Positions 1 to 12,541 of a stretch of 64,000 bases of DNA are shown piece after piece. Positions within the stretch are counted from its first letter, which is position 1. Each line of letters starts with the position of its first letter. The notes under the pieces are model-generated. The model was not told the origin of the DNA. It did not search any database and was given only the letters and a program-made list of their open reading frames with translations. The translations under genes were made by a program, and so were the position numbers. The DNA comes from Apostichopus japonicus (taxonomy: Eukaryota; Echinodermata; Holothuroidea; Aspidochirotida; Stichopodidae). The stretch is taken from the NCBI RefSeq assembly GCF_037975245.1, contig NC_092578.1, positions 11,700,321-11,764,320 on the forward strand, written 5' to 3'.

Positions 1-679
1 AATCGAATGTTCGACACCGATCATTCGAAAGTTCGGCACCCATCAATCGAATGTGCGGCACCCATCAATCGAATGTTCGACACCGATCATTCGAATGTTC
101 GGCACACACCAATCGAATGTTCGACATCGGTCATTCGAATGTTCGGCACCCACCGATCGATTGTGCAGTACCGATCAATCGAATGTTCGGCACCGATCAA
201 TCTGATGTGCGACACCGACCAATCGAATGTGCGACACCGATCAATCGAATGTGCGGCACCGATCAATCGAATATTCGACAGCCATCAATCGAGTGTTCGG
301 CACCGATCAATTTAATGTGTGACACCCATCAATCGAATGTGCGGCACCCATCAATCAAATGTTCGACACCCATCATTCGAATATTCGACACGCATCATTC
401 GAATGTTCGACACGGATCTTTCGAATGTTCGGCACCCATCAATAGAATGTGCGGCACCGATCTTACGAATGTGCGACACCGATCAATTGAATGTTCGACA
501 CCCATCACTCGTATGTTGGACACCGATCATCCGAATGCTCGGCACCCATCAATCAAATATGCGGCACCGATCAATCGAATGTGCGGCATCGATCAATCGA
601 ATGTGCGACACCCATCAATCGAATGTTCGACACCGATCATTCGGATGTTCGGCACCCATCAATCGAATGTGCGGCACCG

Positions 680-780
680 ATCAATCGAATGTGCGACACT
701 GATCAATTGGATGTGCGACACCCATCAATCGTATGTGCGGTACTGATCAATCGAATGTGCGACACCCATCAATCAAATGT
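680..780 (+). repeat. Module with private variants, copy 1
   Basis: This run holds GACACTGATCAATTGGATG followed by CAATCGTATGTGCGGTACTG, a combination seen again only at 3,315-3,415, an offset of 2,635 bp. It ties the irregular left stretch to the next region. Confidence 0.75.
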
Positions 781-998
781 TCGACACCGATCATTCAAAT
801 GTTCGGCACCCATCAATCGAATATTCGACACCGATCATTCGAATTTTCGGCACAAATCAATCGAATGTTCAAAACCGATCAATCGAATGTTCGACACCCA
901 TCATTCGAATGTTCGACACCGATCATTCGAATGTTCGGCACACAACAGTCAAATGTGCGGCACCGATCAATCGAATGTTCGACACCGATTAATCGAAT

Positions 999-1130
999 GT
1001 GCGGCATCGATCAATCAAATGTTCGGCATCCATCAATCGAATGTGCGGTACCGATCAATCGAATGTGCGGCATCGATCAATCAAATGTTCGGCATCCATC
1101 AATCGAATGTGCGGTACCGATCAATCGAAT
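999..1130 (+). repeat. Tandem duplication of a 66-bp monomer trimer
   Basis: Two consecutive copies of three monomers, offset 66 bp, share GCGGCATCGATCAATC (1,001 and 1,067), then GGCATCCATC and a GGTACC monomer. Sixty-six bases is the shortest length that is a multiple of both the monomer and the codon. This is the smallest clean trimer duplication I noticed and fits local slippage or unequal exchange. Confidence 0.85.
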
Positions 1131-1540
1131 GTGCGGCACCGATCAATCGAATGTGCGGCACCCATCAATCGAATGTTCGACACCCATCATTCGAATGTTC
1201 GACACCGCACATTCGAATGTTCGACACCCATCAATCGAATATGCGACACCGATCAATTGAATGTTCGACACCCACCAATCGAATGGGCGACACCCATCAA
1301 TCGAATGTTCGAAAACCCATCATTCGAATGTTCGACACCAATCATTCGAATGTTCGGCACACAACAGTCAAATGTGCGGCACCGATCAATCGAATGTTCG
1401 ACACCGATTAATCGAATGTTCGGCACCCATCAATCGATTGTGCAGTACCGATCAATCGAATGTTCGACACCGATTAATCGAATGTGCGGCACCGATCAAT
1501 CGAATGTTTGACACCCATCAATCGAATCTGCGACACCGAT

Positions 1541-4500
1541 CACTCGAATGTTCGGAACATACAGTCAATTGTTCGACACCGATCATTCGAATGTTCGGCA
1601 TCCATCAATCGAATGTGCGGTTCCGGTCAATCGAATGTGCGGCACCGATCAATCGAATGTGCGACAACCATCAATCGAATGTTCGACACCGATCATTCGA
1701 AAGTTCGGCACCCTCAATCAAATGTGCGGCACCCATCAATCGAATGTTCGACACCGATCATTCGAATGTTCGGCACACAACAGTCAAATGTGCGGCACCG
1801 ATCAATCGAATGTTCGACACCGATTAATCGAATGTTCGACACCGATCATTCGAAAGTTCGGCACCCTCAATCGAATGTGCGGCACCCATCAATCGAATGT
1901 TCGACACCCATCATTCGAATGTTCGACACCGATCATTCGAATGTTCGGCACACAACAGTCAAATGTGCGGCACCGATCAATCGAATGTTCGACACCGATT
2001 AATCGAATGTTCGACACCGATCATTCGAAAGTTCGGCACCCTCAATCGAATGTGCGGTTCCGATCAATCGAATGTGCGGCACCGATCAATCGAATGTGCA
2101 ACACCCATCAATCGAATGTGCGGCACCCATCAATCGAATGTTCGACACCCATCATTCGAATGTGCGACACCGATCATTCGAATGTTCGGAACACATCAGT
2201 CAAATGTTCGACACCGATCATTCGAATGTTCGGCATCCATCAATCGAATGTGCGGTACCGATCAATCGAATGTGCGGCACCGATCAATCGAATGTGCGAC
2301 ACCCATCAATCGAATGTTCGACACCGATCATTCGAAAGTTCGGCACCCTCAATCGAATGTGCGGCACCCATCAATCGAATATTCGACACCCATCATTCGA
2401 ATGTTCGACACCGATCATTCGAATGTTCCGCACACAACAGTCAAATGTGCGGCACCGATCAATCGAATGTTCGACACCGATTTATCGAATGTTCGACACC
2501 GATCATTCGAAAGTTCGGCACACATCAATCCAATGTTCCACACCGATCATTCGAATGTTCGGCACCCATCAATCGATTGTGCAGTACCGATCAATAGAAT
2601 GTTCGGCACCGATCAATCGAATGTGCGACACCCATCAATCGAATGTTCGGAACATACAGTCAAATGTTCGACACCGATCATTCGAATGTTCGGCATCCAT
2701 CAATCGAATGTGCGGTTCCGATCAATCGAATGTGCGGCACCGATCAATCGAATGTGCGACACCCATCAATCGAATGTTCGACACCCATCAATCGAATGTT
2801 CGACAGTCATCATTCGAATGTTCGACACCGATCATTCGAATGTTCCGCACACAACAGTCATATGTGCGGCACCGATCAATCGAATGTTCGACACCGATTA
2901 ATCGAATGTTCGACACCGATCATTCGAAAGTTCGGCACACATCAATCGAATGTTCCACACCGATAGTTCGCAAGTTCGGCACCGATCAATCGAATGTCCG
3001 GCACCCATCAATCGAATGTACGACACCCATCATTCGAATGTTCGACACCGCACATTCGAATGTTCGACACCGATCATTCGAATGTTCGGCACACAACAGT
3101 CATATGTGCGGCACCGATCAATCGAATGTTCGACACCGATTAATCGAATGTTCGACACCGATCATTCGAAAGTTCGGCACACATCAATCGAATGTTCCAC
3201 ACCGATAGTTCGCAAGTTCAACACCGATCAATCGAATGTCCGGCACCCATCAATCGAATGTTCGACACCCATCATTCGAATGTTCGACACCGCACATTCG
3301 AATGTTCGACACCGATCAATCGAATGTGCGACACTGATCAATTGGATGTGCGACACCCATCAATCGTATGTGCGGTACTGATCAATCGAATGTGCGACAC
3401 CCATCAATCGAATGTTCGAAAACCCATCATTCGAATGTTCGACACCGATCATTCGAAAGTTCGGCACCCATCAATCGAATGTGCGGCACCCATCAATCGA
3501 ATGTTCGACACCGATCATCCAATGTTCGGCACACATCAATCGAATGTTCGACACCGATCATTCGAATGTTCGGCACCCATCATTCGAATGTGCAGTACCG
3601 ATCAATCGAATGTTCGACACCGATTAATGGAATGTGCGGCACCGATCAATCGAATGTTTGACACCTATCAATCGAATGTTCGACACCGATCATTCGAAAG
3701 TTCGGCACCCATCAATCGAATGTGCGGCACCCATCAATCGAATGTTCGACACCGATCATTCGAATATGGGACACCCATCAATCGAATATTGGACACCGAT
3801 CAATGGAATGTTCGACACCCATCAATCGAATGTGCGGCACCGATCAATTGAATGTTCGACACCCATCATTCGAATGTGCGACAACGATCATTCGAATGTT
3901 CGGAACACATCAGTCAAATGTTCGACACCGATCTTTCGAATGTTCGGCATCCATCAATCGAATGTGCGGTACCGATCATTCAAATGTGCGGCACCGATCA
4001 ATCGAATGTTCGACACCCATCATTCGAATGTTCGACACCGATCATTCGAATGTTCGGCACACAACAGTCAAATGTGCGGCACCGATCAATCGAATGTTCG
4101 ACACCGATTAATCGAATGTTCGAAACCGATCATTCGAAAGTTTGGCACCCATCAATCGAATGTGCGGTACCGATCAATCGAATGTGCGGCACCGATCAAT
4201 CGAATGTGCGACACCCATCAATCGAATGTTCGACACCGATCATTCGAAAGTTCGGCACCCTCAATCGTATGTGCGGCACCCATCATTCGAATGTTCGACA
4301 CCCGTCATTCGAATGTTCGACACCGATCATTCGAATGTTCGACACCCATCAATCGAATGTGCGGCATCAATCAATCGAATGTGCGGCACCGATCAATCGA
4401 ATGTTTGACACCCATCAATCGAATGTGCGGCATCGATCAATTGAATATGCGACACCCATCAATCAAATGCTCGAAACCGATCATTCGAATGTTCGGCACC

Positions 4501-7500
4501 CATCAATCGATTGTGCAGTACCGATCAATCGATTGTGCGACACCGATCAATCGAATGTGCGACACCCATCAATCGAATGTTCGACACCGATCATTCGAAA
4601 GTTCGGCACCCATCAATCGAATGTGCGGCACCCATCAATCGAAAGTTCGGCACCCATCATTCGAATGTTCGTCACACAACAGTCAAATGTGCGGCACCGA
4701 TCAATCGAATGTTCGACACCGATTAATCGAATGTTCGACACCGATCATTCGAAAGTTCGGCACACATCAATCCAATGTTCCAAACCGATCATTCGAATGT
4801 TCGGCACCCATCAATCGATTGTGCAGTACCGATCAATCGAATGTTCGACACCGATTAATCGAATGTGCGGCACCGATCAATCGAATGTTTGACACCCATC
4901 AATCGAATGTGCGACACCGATCACTCGAATGTTCGGAACATACAGTCAAATGTTCGACACCGATCATTCGAATGTTCGGCATCAATCAATCGAATGTGCG
5001 GTTCCGATTAATCGAATGTGCGGCACCGATCAATTGAATGTGCGGCACCCATCAATCGAATGTTCGACACCGATTAATCAAATGTTCGGCACCCATCAAT
5101 CGAATGTTCGACACCGATCATTCGAATGTTCGGCACACAACAGTCAAATGTTCGACACCGATCATTCGAATGTTCGGAACATACAGTCAAATGTTCGACA
5201 ACGATCATTCGAATGTTCGGCATCAATCAATCGAATGTGCGGTACCGATCAATCGAATGTGCGGCACCGATCAATCGAATGTTTGACACCCATCAATCGA
5301 ATGTGCCGACACCGATCATTCGAAAGTTCGGCACCCTCAATCGAATGTGCGGCACCCATCAATCGAATATTCGACACTCATCATTCGAATGTTCGACACC
5401 GATCATTCGAATGTTCGGCACACAACAGTCAAATGTGCGGCACCGATCAATCGAATGTTCGACACCGATTAATCGAATGTTCGACACCGATCATTCGAAA
5501 GTTCGGCACCCTCAATCGAATGTGCGGTTCCGATCAATCGAATGTGCGGCACCCATCAATCGAATGTGCAACACCCATCAATCGAATGTGCGGCACCCAT
5601 CAATCGAATGTTCGACACCCATCATTCGAATGTGCGACACCGATCATTCGAATGTTCGGAACACACCAGTCAAATGTTCGACACCGATCATTCGAATGTT
5701 CGGCATCCATCAATCGAATGTGCGGTACCGATCAATCGAATGTGCGGCACCGATCAATCGAATGTGCGACACCCATCAATCGAATGTTCGACACCGATCA
5801 TTCGAAAGTTCGGCACCCTCAATCGAATGTGCGGCACCCATCAATCGAATATTCGACACCCATCATTCGAATGTTGACACCGATCATTCGAATGTTCGGC
5901 ACACAACAGTCAAATGTTCGACACCGATCATTCGAATGTTCGGCATCCATCAATCGAATGTGCGGTTCCGATCAATCGAATGTGCGGCACCGATCAATCG
6001 AATGTGCGACACCCATCAATCGAATGTTCGACACCCATCAATCGAATGTTCGACAGTCATCATTCGAATGTTCGTCACCGATCATCCAATGTTCGGCACA
6101 CATCAATCGAATGTTCGACACCGATCATTCGAATGTTCGGCACCCATCATTCGAATGTGCAGTACCGATCAATCGAATGTTCGACACCGATTAATCGAAT
6201 GTTCGACACCGATTATTCGAAAGTTCGGCACCCATCAATTGAATGTGCGGCACCCATCAATCGAATGTTCGACATCGATTAATCAAATGTGCGGCACCCA
6301 TCAATCGAATGTTCGACACCGATCATTCGAATGTTCGGCACACAACGGTCAAATGTTCGACACCGATCATTCGAATGTTCGGAACATACAGTCAAATGTT
6401 CGACAACGATCATTCGAATGTTCGGCATCAATCAATCGAATGTGCGGTTCCGATCAATCGAATGTGCGGCACCGATCAATCGAATGTGCGACATCCATCA
6501 ATCGAATGTGCCGACACCGATCATTCGAAAGTTCGGTACCCTCAATCGAATGTGCGGCACCCATCAATCGAATATTCGACACTCATCATTCGAATGTTCG
6601 ACACCGATCATTCGAATGTTCGGCACACAACAGTCAAATGTGCGACACCGATCAATCGAATGTTCGACACCGATTATTCGAATGTTCGACACCGATCATT
6701 CGAAAGTTCGGCACCTTCAATCGAATGTGCGGTTCCGATCAATCGAATGTGCGGCACCGGTCAATCGAATGTGCAACACCCATCAATCGAATGTGCGGCA
6801 CCCATCAATCGAATGTTCGACACCCATCATTCGAATGTGCGACACCGATCATTCGAATGTTCGGAACACACCAGTCAAATGTTCGACACCGATCATTCGA
6901 ATGTTCGGCATCCATCAATCGAATGTGCGGTACCGATCAATCGAATGTGCGGCACCGATCAATCGAATGTGCGACACCCATCAATCGAATGTTCGACACC
7001 GATCATTCGAAAGTTCGGCACCCTCAATCGAATGTGCGGCACCCATCAATCGAATATTCGACACCCATCATTCGAATGTTCGACAGCGATCATTCGAATG
7101 TTCGGCACACAACAGTCAAATGTGCGGCACCGATCAATCGAATGTTCGACACACATCAATCCAATGTTCCACACCGATCATTCGAATGTTCGGCACACAA
7201 CAGTCAAATGTGCGGCAACGATCAATCGAATGTTCGACACCGATCATTCGAAAGTTCGGCACCCATCAATCGAATGTGCGGCACCCACCAATCGAATGTT
7301 CGACACCGATCATTCAAATGTGCGGCACACAACAGTCAAATGTGCGGCACCGATCAATCGAATGTTCGACACCGATTAATCGAATGTTCGACACCGATCA
7401 TTCGATTGTGCAGTACCGATCAATCGAATGTTCGACACCGATCATTCGAATGTTTGGCACCCATCAATCGAATGTTCGACACCGATCTTTCGAAAGTTCG

Positions 7501-7680
7501 GCACCCATCAATCGAATGTGCGACACCCATCAATCGAATGTTCGACACCGATCATTCGAATGTTCGACCCCGATCATTCGAATGTTCGACACCCATCAAT
7601 CGAATATGCGACACCGATCATTCGAATGTTCGGCACCCATCAATCGATTGTGTAGTACCGATCAATCGAATGTTCGACCC
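1541..7680 (+). repeat. Subfamily A block with shuffled mid-size modules
   Basis: There is no gene here. The region is assembled from modules of about 150-1,200 bp that recur in changed order. GTTCGGCACCCTCAATC (a 21-bp monomer) recurs with spacings of 153 and 175 bp near 1,711, 1,864 and 2,039. A module marked by GTGCAACACCCATC starts at 2,096, 5,566 and 6,771 and is followed by GGAACACATCAGTC or GGAACACACCAGTC. Much of 6,243-7,130 recurs 12,171 bp downstream (18,414 onward). Single-base indels such as ATGTTGACACC at 5,871 break phase locally. Confidence 0.8.
3315..3415 (+). repeat. Module with private variants, copy 2
   Basis: It repeats the variant cluster of 680-780 (ACTGATCAATTGGATG, then CAATCGTATGTGCGG and GTACTGATC) in the same order. 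Outside the cluster the two neighbourhoods soon differ, so only a short block was shared or the flanks have been rearranged. Confidence 0.75.
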
Positions 7681-8732
7681 CGATTAATCGAATGTGCGGC
7701 ACCGATCAATCGAATGTTTGACACCCATCAATCGAAAGTGCGACACCGATCACTCGAATGTTCGGAACATACAGTCAAATGTTCGACACCGATCATTCGA
7801 ATGTTCGGCATCCATCAATCGAATTTGCGACACCGATGAATTGAATGTTTGACACCCATCAATCAAATGCTCGAAACCGATCATTCGAATGTTCGGCACC
7901 CATCAATCGATTGTGCAGTACCGATCAATCGATTATGCAGTACCGATCAATCGAATGTTCGACACCGATTAATCGAATGTGCGGCACCGATCAATCGAAT
8001 GTGCGACACCCATCAATCGAATGTTCGGAACATACAGTCAAATGTTCGACACCGATCATTCGAATGTTCGGCATCCATCAATCGAATGTGCGGTTCCGAT
8101 CAATCGAATGTGCGGCACCGATCAATCGAATGTTCGACACCCATCAATCGAATGTTCGACACCCATCAATCGAATGTTCGACAGTCATCATTCGAATGTT
8201 CGACACCGATCATTCGAATGTTCGGCACACAACAGTCATATGTGCGGCACCGATCAATCGAATGTTCGACACCGATTAATCGAATGTTCGACACCGATCA
8301 TTCGAAAGTTTGACACCCATCAATCGAATGTTCGACACCGATCATTCAATGTTCGGCACACATCAATCGAATGTTCGACACCGATCAATCGAATGTTCGA
8401 CACCGATTAATGGAATGTGCGGCACCGATCAATCGAATGTTTGACACCAATCAATCGAATGTTCGACACCGATCATTCGAAAGTTCGGCACTTATCAATC
8501 GAATGTGCGACACCCATCAATCGAATGTTCGACACCGATCATTCGAATATGGGACACCCATCAATCGAATATGGGACACCGATCAATTGAATGTTCGACA
8601 CCCATCAATCGAATGTGCGACAACGATCACTCGAATGTTCGGAACATACAGTCAAATGTTCGACACCCATCAATCGAATGTGCGGCACCCATCAATCGAA
8701 TGTTCGACAGTCATCATTCGAATGTTCGACAC
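7681..8732 (+). repeat. 1,052-bp higher-order repeat, copy 1
   Basis: This unit, about 48 monomers, recurs immediately as 8,733 onward. Shared unusual features are AATTTGCGACACCGATGAATTG (read in two parts: AATTTGCGACACC, then GATGAATTG; 7,823 and 8,875), CAATCAAATGCTCGAAACC and GATTATGCAGTACC. After about 8,385 the second copy has two extra monomers (44 bp) and the offset becomes 1,096; similarity fades near 8,600. Confidence 0.88.
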
Positions 8733-9705
8733 CGATTAATCGAATGTGCGGCACCGATCAATCGAATGTTTGACACCCATCAATCGAAAGTGCGACACCG
8801 ATCACTCGAATGTTCGGAACATACAGTCAAATGTTCGACACCGATCATTCGAATGTTCGGCATCCATCAATCGAATTTGCGACACCGATGAATTGAATGT
8901 TTGACACCCATCAATCAAATGCTCGAAACCGATCATTCGAATGTTCGGCACCCATCAATCGATTGTGCAGTACCGATCAATCGATTATGCAGTACCGATC
9001 AATCGAATGTTCGACACCGATTAATCGAATGTGCGGCACCGATCAATCGAATGTGCGACACCCATCAATCGAATGTTCGGAACATACAGTCAAATGCTCG
9101 ACACCGATCATTCGAATGTTCGGCATCCATCAATCGAATGTGCGGTTCCGATCAATCGAATGTGCGGCACCGATCAATCGAATGTGCGACACCCATCAAT
9201 CGAATGTTCGACACCCATCAATCGAATGTTCGACAGTCATCATTCGAATGTTCGACACCGATCATTCGAATGTTCGGCACACAACAGTCATATGTGCGGC
9301 ACCGATCAATCGAATGTTCGACACCGATTAATCGAATGTTCGACACCGATCATTCGAAAGTTTGACACCCATCAATCGAATGTTCGACACCGATCATTCA
9401 ATGTTCGGCACACATCAATCGAATGTTCGACACCGATCATTCGAATGTTCGGCACCCATCATTCGAATGTGCAGTACCGATCAATCGAATGTTCGACACC
9501 GATTAATGGAATGTGCGGCACCGATCAATCGAATGTTTGACACCAATCAATCGAATGTTCGACACCGATCATTCGAAAGTTCGGCACTTATCAATCGAAT
9601 GTGCGACACCCATCAATCGAATGTTCGACACCGATCATTCGAATATGGGACACCCATCAATCGAATATGGGACACCGATCAATTGAATGTTCGACATCCA
9701 TCAAT
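8733..9705 (+). repeat. 1,052-bp higher-order repeat, copy 2
   Basis: It abuts copy 1 and differs by a few substitutions plus a 44-bp gain near 9,440-9,484 that carries CATTCGAATGTGCAGTACC. Its right end overlaps the start of the 2,969-bp unit by about 130 bp, so the larger duplication was laid over this older one or began inside it. Confidence 0.85.
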
Positions 9706-12541
9706 CGAATGTGCGGCACCCATCAATCGAATGTTCGACAGTCATCATTCGAATGTTCGACACCGATCATTCGAATGTTCGGCACACAACAGTCAAATGT
9801 GCGGAACCGATCAATCGAATGTTTGACACCCATCAATCGAATGTGCGACACCGATCATTCGAATGTTCGGCATCCATCAATCGAATGTGCGGTACCGATC
9901 AATCGAATGTGCGGCACCGATCAATCGAATGTGCGGCACCCATCAATCGAATGTTCGACACCCATCAATCGAATGTTCGACACCGCACATTCGAATGTTC
10001 GACACCCATCAATCGAATATGCGACACCGATCAATTGAATGTTCGACACCCATCAATCGAATGTGCGGCACCCATCAATCGAATGTTCGAAAACCCATCA
10101 TTCGAATGTTCGACACCGATCATTCGAAAGTTCGGCACCCATCAATCGAATGTTCGGCACCCATCAATCGAATGTTCGACACCGATCATTCAATGTTCGG
10201 CACACATCAATCGAATGTTCGACACCGATCATTCGAATGTTCGGCACCCATCATTCGAATGTGCAGTACCGATCAATCGAATGTTCGACACCGATTAATG
10301 GAATGTGCGGCACCGATCAATCGAATGTTTGACACCAATCAATCGAATGTTCGACACCGATCATTCGAAAGTTCGGCACCCATCAATCGAATGTGCGACA
10401 CCCATCAATCGAATGTTCGACACCGATCATTCGAATATGGGACACCCATCAATCGAATATGGGACACCGATCAATTGAATGTTCGACAGTCATCAATCGA
10501 ATGTGCGACAACGATCATTCGAATGTTCGGAACACATCAGTCAAATGTTCGACACCGATCTTTCGAATGTTCGGCATCCATCAATCGAATGTGCGGTACC
10601 GATCATTCGAATGTGCGGCACCGATCAATCGAATGTTCGACACCCATCATTCGAATGTTCGACACCGATCATTCGAATGTTCGGCACACAACAGTCAAAT
10701 GTGCGGCACCGATCAATCGAATGTTCGACACCGATTAAACGAATGTTCGACACCGATCAATCGAAAGTTTGGCACCCATCAATCGAATGTTCGGTACCGA
10801 TCAATCGAATGAGCGGCACCGATCAATCGAATGTGCGACACCCATCAATCGAATGTTCGACACCGATCATTCGAAAGTTCGGCACCCATCAATCAAATGT
10901 GCGGCACCCATCAATCGAAGGTTCGACACCCATCATTCGAATGTTCGACACACAACAGTCAAATGTGCGGTACCGATCAATCGAATGTTCGACACCGATT
11001 AATCGAATGTTCCACACCGATCATTCGAATGTTCGGCACCCATCAATCGATTGTACAGTACCGATCAATCGAATGTTCGACACCGATTAATCGAATGTGC
11101 GGCACCGATCAATCGAATGTTTGACACCCATCAATCGAATGTGCGACACCGATCACTCGAATGTTCGGAACATACAGTCAAATGTTCGACACCGATCATT
11201 CGAATGTTCGGCATCAATCAATCGAATGTGCGGTTCCGATCAATCGAATGTGCGGCATCGATCAATCGAATGTGCGACACCCATCAATCGAATGTGCGGC
11301 ACCCATCAATCGAATGTTCGACAGTCATCATTCGAATGTTCGACACCGATCATTCGAATGTTCGGCACACAACAGTCAAATGTGCGGCACCGATCAATCG
11401 AATGTTCGACACCGATTAATCAAATGTGCGGCACCCATCAATCGAATGTTCGACACCCATCATTCGAATGTTCGGCACACAACAGTCAAAAAATGCGGCA
11501 CCGATCAATCGAATGTTCGACACCGATTAATCGAATGTTCGACACCGATTATTCGAAAGTTCGGCACCCATTAATCGAATGTGCGGCACCCATCAATCGA
11601 ATGTTCGACACCGATTAATCGATTGTGCAGTACCGATCAATCGAATGTTCGACACCGATTAATCGAATGTGCGGCACCGATCAATCGAATGTGCGACACC
11701 CATCAATCGAATGTTCGGAACATACAGTCAAATGTTCGACACCGATCATTCGAATGTTCGGCATCCATCAATCGAATGTGCGGTTCCGATCAATCGAATG
11801 TGCGGCACCGATCAATCGAATGTGCGACACCCATCAATCGAATGTTCGGCACCCATCAATCGAATGTTCGACAGTCATCATTCGAATGTTCGTCACCGAT
11901 CAATGGAATGTGCGACACCCATCAATCGAATGTGCGGCACCGATCAATTGAATGTTCGACACCCATCATTCGAATGTGCGACAACGATCATTCGAATGTT
12001 CGGAACACATCAGTCAAATGTTCGACACCGATCTTTCGAATGTTCGGCATCCATCAATCGAATGTGCGGTACCGATCAATCGAATATGCGGCACCGATCA
12101 ATCGAATGTTCGACAGTCATCATTCGAATGTTCGACACCGATCATTCGAATGTTCGGCACACAACAGTCAAATGTGCGGCACCGATCAATCGAATGTTCG
12201 ACATCGATTAATCGAATGTTCGACACCGATCATTCGAAAGTTTGGCACCCATCAATCGAATGTGCGGTACCGATCAATCGAATGTGCGGCACCGATCAAT
12301 CGAATGTTCGGCACACAACAGTCAAATGTGCGGCACCGATCAATCGAATGTTCGACAGTCATCATTCGAATGTTCGACACCGATCATTCGAATGTTCGGC
12401 ACACAACAGTCAAATGTGCGGCACCGATCAATCGAATGTTCGACACCGATTAATCGAATGTTCGACACCGATCATTCGAAAGTTTGGCACCCATCAATCG
12501 AATGTGCGGTACCGATCAATCGAATGTGCGGCACCGATCAA
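9573..12541 (+). repeat. 2,969-bp higher-order repeat, copy 1
   Basis: About 135 monomers, one base short of 135 x 22. I saw no difference from copy 2, and overlapping + frames in both copies translate identically. Private markers include CAGTCAAAAAATGCGG (11,484), which has extra adenines, GTTCGAAAACCCATC (10,084), CGAATGAGCGGC (10,806) and CGATTGTACAGTACC (11,047). The start joins GCACTTATCAATCG. Confidence 0.93.

Larger units (their letters stand above)
1..1540 (+). repeat. Irregular, variant-rich subfamily A stretch
   Basis: Monomers here carry more scattered single-base variants than elsewhere in A, for example CACACCAATCG near 104, CCACCGATCGATTG near 149, CAGCCATCAATCGAGTG near 279, and CAATTGGATG near 704. 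Kilobase-scale near-identical copies were not obvious except for short modules such as 680-780 (see 3,315-3,415). It may be an older or less homogenised part of the array, or lie nearer an array edge, but that edge is outside the window. Confidence 0.7.
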
